From: Psychrobacillus glaciei
GTDB lineage: Bacteria; Bacillota; Bacilli; Bacillales_A; Planococcaceae
Direction: 5' to 3'
DNA: 64,000 bases
Assembly: GCF_008973485.1 (NCBI RefSeq)
Contig: NZ_CP031223.1
Location: forward strand, 3,224,001-3,288,000
Part shown: in pieces, positions 59,495-64,000 of the stretch
Layout of the letters: every line of letters starts with the position of its first letter
Numbering within the stretch: the stretch's first letter is position 1
Position numbers and translations under genes: made by a program
Notes under the pieces: generated by a model
The model's database searches: none
Told to the model about the DNA's origin: nothing
Seen by the model: only the letters and a program-made list of their open reading frames with translations

Positions 59495-60184
59495 ATGATA
59501 ATAAAACTAGATAATTCTTTATTGCAAGTCGAACCTACTCTTAAAATAGGCATTATTCATTATACCAAAATTGTCGTTACCTCTTCTCCCCAAATGCTTA
59601 AAGGACGTCTCCAATTATTTCAGGAGCAACTTTTCTTTGAAATGGAAGAAAAGTCCGTAACAGAATTTGAGGGAATTAAAGAATGGCGAACGTTATGGAA
59701 GAAACTAGGTGCAGATCCTAACCGATACCGTCCTTCTGTTGAAGCATTATATCGACGAATTGCAAAACAAAATTATATCACACCTTTGCATTCTGCTGTT
59801 GATTTAAATAATTTCTTCTCCATGCGATATGAAATACCAATGGGAATTTATGATTTAGGAAAGATTCATGGGGATGTATCCATTTCTCTTGGCAATGAAG
59901 AAACTATATATGAAGGACTAAATGGCAGAGAAAATAATATAAAAAATATACTTGCGCTTTCAGATACAACTGGACCATTTGGCAGCCCGTTTGTTGACTC
60001 GGTAAAGACTGCTGTCACGGAAGAAACTACAAATGCTGTCCAGATTGTCTTCCTACGTCCTTCTATTAATTTAGAAGATGGCCGTAAACTAGTTGAATCT
60101 ATGGGTACTATGTTTACCCAAATTCATGGTGGAGATGCAAGCTCTATTGTGTTACACAATGATTATAACGAATGGAGGATATAA
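59495..60184 (+). CDS. B3/B4 tRNA-editing-domain protein
   Basis: This 229-residue protein contains a domain like the B3/B4 editing domain of PheRS beta (ADPNRYRPSVEALYRRI, LHSAVDLNNFFSMRYEIPMGIYDL, ALSDTTGPFGSPFVDS). Stand-alone versions are thought to edit or deacylate mischarged tRNA or amino-acid adducts. The SD is weak (AAGGACGG). Divergent from queG. Confidence 0.88.
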   Translation: MIIKLDNSLLQVEPTLKIGIIHYTKIVVTSSPQMLKGRLQLFQEQLFFEMEEKSVTEFEGIKEWRTLWKKLGADPNRYRPSVEALYRRIAKQNYITPLHSAVDLNNFFSMRYEIPMGIYDLGKIHGDVSISLGNEETIYEGLNGRENNIKNILALSDTTGPFGSPFVDSVKTAVTEETTNAVQIVFLRPSINLEDGRKLVESMGTMFTQIHGGDASSIVLHNDYNEWRI

Positions 60185-60261
60185 CTACAGAAAGAGTAGC
60201 TAGAATTATTACCGCAATTCCTATAAGTGCTCTATTGATAGTCGTCAAGAGTTTATAAATT

Positions 60262-60297
60262 AAAACATCCTTACCTTCAGTAGGAAAGGATGTTTTT
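60262..60297. terminator. Bidirectional terminator
   Basis: AAACATCCTT/AAGGATGTTT stem with inner pairing and T-run, between the convergent B3/B4 and DUF4871-like genes. Confidence 0.82.
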
Positions 60298-60301
60298 TAT
60301 T

Positions 60302-61177
60302 CTAATTGTTGAAAAGCCCTGTTTGCTCTCCGTCAATTATGAGCTTCCAAGATCCGTGATCCTTTAACGTGATGTCACCTTTATATAAGTAAATTTCCTG
60401 TGAGTTCCTATAACCCAAACTTTCTCTTTGAAAAATGGTCTCTTCCATAAGATTCCCTTTATTATCAATTAGTTGAACGTCAATTTCCTCTTTTTCACCA
60501 ATTGTGCTTTCTATATATAACTCAAATATTTCACCAACGGGAAGCTCCCTTGGAGAATCAAGTAAAGTATAATGCTCTGTTTTAGGAAACGGTGGGTACA
60601 CATCAATAGTAAATGCATCAAATAAAACATCTTCCACATAAAAGGATAACTGCCATTCTCCCTCGGTTGGAAATGGAGGGAAGTTAGCTAATGCGTGGGC
60701 GTCCTCAATATATAAACCATCCGAAAGAATCCCTCGTGACAACTCAACTTTCTTCCCTTTTTTATTCTCAGCTTCGACCAAGTATTTCTTTCCAACGAGA
60801 ACATTTGGATCCCCCCAGTAGTACAACATCAGCTTAGATCCTCTTCGCATATCTTCTGCAACAAATTGCTCCTTAAAAACAAGAATCCCTATCTTTCCTT
60901 CTACCCCAACTACCTCTTGATCTCTATCTGGTAATGTAAAAACTGTTCCTGGATGCGCACTTAATTTGTTAGTAGCCTCATTTGTAAAAAAAAGAAAAAA
61001 TAGGACGGAGCACATTCCGATTACAGTAAAGAACGGTGCTAAGAAAAAAGTTTTCTTAGGGGAATTTTGCTGTGATCTTAATGAATGCAAAACTTTAGCT
61101 TTTTGGTCGATTTCTAGAGAATATTTAGGAAGCTTTTTTAACTCTTCTTGCAGTTTATTAAAATCTTCCATATTCAT
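60302..61177 (-). CDS. Membrane protein paired with ECF sigma (DUF4871-like)
   Basis: This 291-residue protein has a cytoplasmic N-terminus (about 1-42), one TM (about 43-64) and an extracytoplasmic domain with LPDRDQEVVGVEGKIGILVF and Ig-like strands, resembling DUF4871 proteins. It overlaps the upstream sigma gene by 20 nt (ATG 61171 possible). The layout suggests an anti-sigma or sensor role; not proven by sequence. Confidence 0.75.
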   Translation of the reverse strand: MNMEDFNKLQEELKKLPKYSLEIDQKAKVLHSLRSQQNSPKKTFFLAPFFTVIGMCSVLFFLFFTNEATNKLSAHPGTVFTLPDRDQEVVGVEGKIGILVFKEQFVAEDMRRGSKLMLYYWGDPNVLVGKKYLVEAENKKGKKVELSRGILSDGLYIEDAHALANFPPFPTEGEWQLSFYVEDVLFDAFTIDVYPPFPKTEHYTLLDSPRELPVGEIFELYIESTIGEKEEIDVQLIDNKGNLMEETIFQRESLGYRNSQEIYLYKGDITLKDHGSWKLIIDGEQTGLFNN

Positions 61178-61670
61178 CCCCCTCCTGTTCGAGCATTGTT
61201 TTCAACTTTTTTAAGGAACGGTGATACAGTACATTTATGTTATTCTCATTACTTTTCATAATGCTACTGACTTCCTTGGATGGCATTTCCAAAATCCCTC
61301 TTAAAATAATTACTTCTTTTTGATTTGCTGGTAGCCTATTAATTGCTTTATATAAATTGGCATTTTCTTGATTTAGAAGAATTCGCTGCTCTGTATCAAA
61401 CGAGATATTTTGTTCGTGGAAAAATAAATGCCTCATTTTATTCCATACGCGGTTTCTACGATAATGGTCTATTACCATATTTCTTGCGATGGATATTAAC
61501 CAAGTTTTTGGATGTGCATTCTCGTTGAATCTTGACATTTTGTTCAATGCACGAAGAAAGGTTTCTTGTACTAAATCTTCTACGTCCAATGATCCTGTAT
61601 AGTACACTAGAAAACTTGTAATATCTCTTTCGAATAAATCAAACCATTCTTCTATCAAATTCCTCTCCAA
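61158..61670 (-). CDS. ECF RNA polymerase sigma factor
   Basis: This 170-residue sigma factor has region 2 (about 14-75, VEDLVQETFLRALNKM, PKTWLISIARNMVIDHYRRNR) and region 4 (about 110-160, LPANQKEVIILRGILEMPSKEVSSIMKSNENNINVLYHRSLKKL). The start is TTG at 61670 with GGGGGGA upstream. It is the second ECF/membrane-partner pair of the window and is not closely similar to the 31029 sigma. Confidence 0.9.
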   Translation of the reverse strand: MERNLIEEWFDLFERDITSFLVYYTGSLDVEDLVQETFLRALNKMSRFNENAHPKTWLISIARNMVIDHYRRNRVWNKMRHLFFHEQNISFDTEQRILLNQENANLYKAINRLPANQKEVIILRGILEMPSKEVSSIMKSNENNINVLYHRSLKKLKTMLEQEGDEYGRF

Positions 61671-61739
61671 GGGATCCCCCCTTTCTTTACTAATTAGACG
61701 GTTGTATTCCTTTTATCTTACATGAAATTTTGAATAAAT

Positions 61740-61776
61740 AAAAAATCAACCATTTAATAAGCAATGGTTGATTTTT
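61740..61776 (-). terminator. Terminator of proS
   Basis: Perfect stem AAAAATCAACCAT/ATGGTTGATTTTT, able to work in both directions. Confidence 0.88.
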
Positions 61777-61797
61777 AGAGATGTTTCTATTATTTAA

Positions 61798-63234
61798 TTA
61801 ATACGCACGACCGAACCAAACTGTATGTTTTGATTCTTTTCCACAGTTTATACATGTAGACTTTTCAACTGGTGGATTGAAAGGAATATTACGTGTCGTG
61901 AATTTTGTTTCCTCTTTCACTTGTTCTTCACAAGCGTCGTCTCCACACCATCCTGCAAGAATCCAACCTGGAATTTCTCCCTTTTCAGTCGAGTCTGCAA
62001 GATGTTGTTTTAATTGGTCTAATGAATCCACATTTGTATGTGAATTTTGATCACGGAATGCGCGAGCTTTTTCTAATAAACGGGTTTGCATTGTTGTTAG
62101 TTCTTCTTCAATACGCTCCACTAAATTAGGAATATCTACAGATACCTTGTCACCTTCATCACGTGCTTTAAGTAGTGCTTGGTTGTTTTCTAAATCACGA
62201 GGTCCTAATTCAACACGGACGGGAACACCTTTTAGCTCCCACTCATTAAATTTATAACCTGGTGATTGATCTGAATCATCGAGACGTACACGAATACCTT
62301 TTGCTTTTAAATCAGCATATAGCTCATCAAGTTTCTCCATAATAGCTGGGTTCTTCTTCCAAGGTCCCACTGGAATTAAAACAACTTGCGTTGGTGCAAC
62401 ACGTGGTGGTAATACAAGACCTTGCTCATCACCATGCACCATAATAACAGAACCGATTAATCGTGTAGAAGTTCCCCATGATGTTGTATGAACATGTTGA
62501 TGTTTGTTTTCTTTATTCAAGTATTTAATATCAAATGCTTCTGCAAATTTCGTTCCCAAGTAATGAGAAGTCCCAGCTTGAACAGCTTTTCCATCCTTCA
62601 TCATTGCTTCAATCGAATACGTATCCACAGCCCCTGCAAAACGTTCAGATGGTGTCTTTTGTCCATCGTATACCGGAATAGCCAAAAGCTCTTCTACAAC
62701 CTCTTTATAGATGTTAAGCATTTGCATTGTTTCTTTACGTGCATCCTCTTCATCTACATGAGCAGTATGCCCCTCTTGCCATAAAAATTCAGATGTACGA
62801 ATGAAAGGAAGCGTCTTCTTTTCCCAACGGAACACGTTTGCCCATTGGTTAATTAATACTGGTAGATCACGATAGCTTTTAATCCAATCTGAATACAAAT
62901 GACCAATCATCGTTTCAGAAGTTGGACGTAATGCTAAGCGCTCTTCTAGTTTCTCACCAGCTGCTTCTGTTACCCATGGTAGCTCCGGAGCGAAACCTTC
63001 AATATGATCCTTTTCTTTTTGGAAAAATGACTCTGGTATAAGCATTGGGAAATAAGCATTGCGATGTCCGGTTTCTTTAAAGCGTCTGTTCATTTCGGCT
63101 TGAATATGCTCCCAAATTTCAAAGCCATCCGGTTTAAACGCGATACACCCACGAACAGGTGTATAATCCATTAAATCTGCCTTCTGAATAGTGTCGATAT
63201 ACCATTTTGTAAAATCATTTTGTTGTGTAGACAT
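61798..63234 (-). CDS. proS: Prolyl-tRNA synthetase (short, archaeal/eukaryotic-type)
   Basis: This 478-residue enzyme charges tRNA-Pro. It has class II motifs (motif 1 region GFEIWEHIQAEMNRRFKETG, motif 2 RWEKKTLPFIRTSEFLWQEGH, motif 3 region), an anticodon-binding domain (about 285-400) and the C-terminal zinc-binding-like domain (WCGDDACE, CINCGKESKHTVWFGRAY). It lacks the editing insert of the long bacterial type, so it may be a second ProS. The SD is AAGGAGG. It is controlled by a T-box leader. Confidence 0.95.
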   Translation of the reverse strand: MSTQQNDFTKWYIDTIQKADLMDYTPVRGCIAFKPDGFEIWEHIQAEMNRRFKETGHRNAYFPMLIPESFFQKEKDHIEGFAPELPWVTEAAGEKLEERLALRPTSETMIGHLYSDWIKSYRDLPVLINQWANVFRWEKKTLPFIRTSEFLWQEGHTAHVDEEDARKETMQMLNIYKEVVEELLAIPVYDGQKTPSERFAGAVDTYSIEAMMKDGKAVQAGTSHYLGTKFAEAFDIKYLNKENKHQHVHTTSWGTSTRLIGSVIMVHGDEQGLVLPPRVAPTQVVLIPVGPWKKNPAIMEKLDELYADLKAKGIRVRLDDSDQSPGYKFNEWELKGVPVRVELGPRDLENNQALLKARDEGDKVSVDIPNLVERIEEELTTMQTRLLEKARAFRDQNSHTNVDSLDQLKQHLADSTEKGEIPGWILAGWCGDDACEEQVKEETKFTTRNIPFNPPVEKSTCINCGKESKHTVWFGRAY

Positions 63235-63255
63235 CTACTTTTCCTCCTTTAAAAT

Positions 63256-63500
63256 AAAAAAAGCGTAAAAACTCCCTTATAAAAAGGGCGTCTTTACACT
63301 GGATAGACACGGTACCACCTTTAATTAGTTCATCAATTTTAACGAACTATCTCAAACGTTGGTTAACGACAACGAATCGGTTATGTTTGCATAACATCTC
63401 CGTGGTAGGTTTCAACAAGAAGCGGTGATATAGCTCTCAGCAAGTTGCTATATTTTCTGTCTCACAATTCTTATTTACTTGATCACATCAACGATTGTAT
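63256..63500 (-). promoter_or_regulatory. T-box riboswitch upstream of proS
   Basis: On the minus strand the leader runs from about 63500. It contains an AGTA/GAAACC-type specifier region around 63400-63420 (with CCU and ACC triplets), the T-box core AAGGTGGTACCGTG (63322-63309), and an intrinsic terminator GTAAAGACGCCCTT/AAGGGAGTTTTTAC followed by a T-run (63299-63256). It should respond to uncharged tRNA-Pro. The specifier codon was not proven by folding. Confidence 0.9.
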
Positions 63501-64000
63501 ATACCTAATAATATACCAAATAGTCGAAGTTAATACAAACTGATTTATTTAACCTTATTTTTTCCTCAGCTAAATTAAATTTTGAACGTCAAACAAAAGA
63601 TTTTTTTATAAAAAAGTATAGTAATAGTTCCTTCTATACTAATAATTTTCTACTACGACGCAATATAGATATAATGCGTCGTAGATATCGCTAGGATTTT
63701 CGCTGCAGGGCGGACGCTTTCCGCCGGGTGAGCGATGAGCCATCGCCGACGCTACGCGTTCGCCTGCGATTGCTCATCTGTCTCACTCATCCGGCTGGAG
63801 TCGCCGCCCTTTCGCTACAATCAACGTAGCTTGTTGACTATTCTGTGTGTGCCGTCGTGTAAAAGCTCATAAAGGGACTCGTTACCATAGGATAGGTGCT
63901 TTCTATCATAAGAAGATGCCACTTTTTACTAATCGAAAGCTAGGAGCCTTGAATCGCAAGATCTAACACCGAAATCGCTAAGTAAAGTATCCTAATCGAA
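63501..64000. other. End of window: proS promoter region and element II-d
   Basis: No gene is supported. Family II copy d lies at 63690-63826; the last 170 bp show nothing I can name. Confidence 0.65.
63690..63826 (+). repeat. Dispersed element family II, copy d (short form)
   Basis: GCTAGGATTTTCGCTGCAGG, GCGGACGCTTTCCGCCGGG, TGAGCGATGAGCC and GAGTCGCCGCCCTTTCGCTA follow the order of copy a, without the inner insert. Confidence 0.85.

Noticed and set aside
31029-61670. The two ECF sigma genes as recent duplicates
   Set aside because: Their region 2 and region 4 sequences differ strongly and their membrane partners belong to different families (Sigma_reg versus DUF4871-like).
1-64000. tRNA, rRNA, prophage or integrative-element boundaries
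   Set aside because: I found no tRNA or rRNA sequence, no integrase or phage structural gene and no att-like direct repeats.

Overview
The window is AT-rich, tightly packed chromosomal DNA from a Gram-positive, endospore-forming member of the Bacillales. Shine-Dalgarno sequences are strong (GGAGG), TTG and GTG starts are common, there are many lipobox proteins, a YjcZ-type sporulation microprotein is present, and proS carries a T-box leader. Gene order follows the Bacillus subtilis yhb-yhc-yhe-yha-yhg-hem region in recognisable blocks: yhgE-yhgD, hemH-hemE, hmoB(yhgC), ecsB-ecsA, hit, trpP, yhaH, scoC(hpr), prsA, yhaM-yhaN-yhaO, yhaR, yheA-yheB, yheE, yheH-yheI(bmrD-bmrC), yhcZ-yhcY, pgcA(yhxB), yhcX, yhcT, trmL-queG. 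Repeat content and low GC suggest a Psychrobacillus/Lysinibacillus-like member of the Planococcaceae/Caryophanaceae, but this placement is inference. No rRNA, tRNA, prophage or CRISPR array was seen.

Layout. 1-2.3 kb: accessory islet of small minus-strand membrane proteins and lipoproteins, separated by copies of a repeated terminator-bearing element. 2.9-9.3 kb: yhgE with its TetR regulator and a palindromic operator, then a four-gene operon (beta-propeller lipoprotein, response regulator, histidine kinase, YtkA-like lipoprotein). 9.4-18.3 kb: NERD protein, heme genes hemE-hemH without hemY, hmoB, an M20 amidohydrolase, ecsAB, hit, trpP (with a candidate TRAP site), yhaH. 18.3-19.6 kb: repeat-rich gap. 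19.6-28.7 kb: scoC, a DUF3267-like protein, yjcZ-like, prsA, an intact IS3/IS150-type element inserted in the prsA/yhaM terminator, yhaM-yhaN-yhaO. 28.8-38.6 kb: two XRE-regulator/membrane-protein modules (one with a nonsense-broken third gene), an ECF sigma/anti-sigma pair, yhaR, yheAB, ferritin-like protein, yheE, an MFS transporter, and relics of an ABC ATPase and an IS21 istB. 39-45 kb: heterodimeric ABC exporter yheI-yheH preceded by an elaborate upstream-ORF/hairpin/terminator leader, and a CBS-domain CorC/HlyC protein whose SD and start codon are separated by a hairpin. 45-52 kb: yhcYZ two-component system, pgcA, yhcX, bdbC plus a thioredoxin-like partner, a pseudouridine synthase. 52-56 kb: accessory islet of small lipoproteins and membrane proteins, one with a frameshifted signal peptide and one apparently starting at ATA. 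56-64 kb: aldo/keto reductase with a paralogue relic, microproteins, trmL-queG, B3/B4-domain protein, a second ECF sigma/DUF4871-like pair, and proS with its T-box.

The most noteworthy signals are non-coding: (1) the yheIH leader, with two short ORFs, an SD-sequestering hairpin and an intrinsic terminator, which looks like a translation-coupled attenuator; (2) a dispersed ~230-bp element family whose central hairpin shows compensatory base changes between copies; (3) three intergenic arrays with 20-22-bp period; (4) the hairpin-bridged ribosome-binding site; (5) tandem 16-bp palindromes in front of an XRE gene; (6) the IS element splitting a terminator stem. I did not find a clearly novel multi-gene defence or biosynthetic system.
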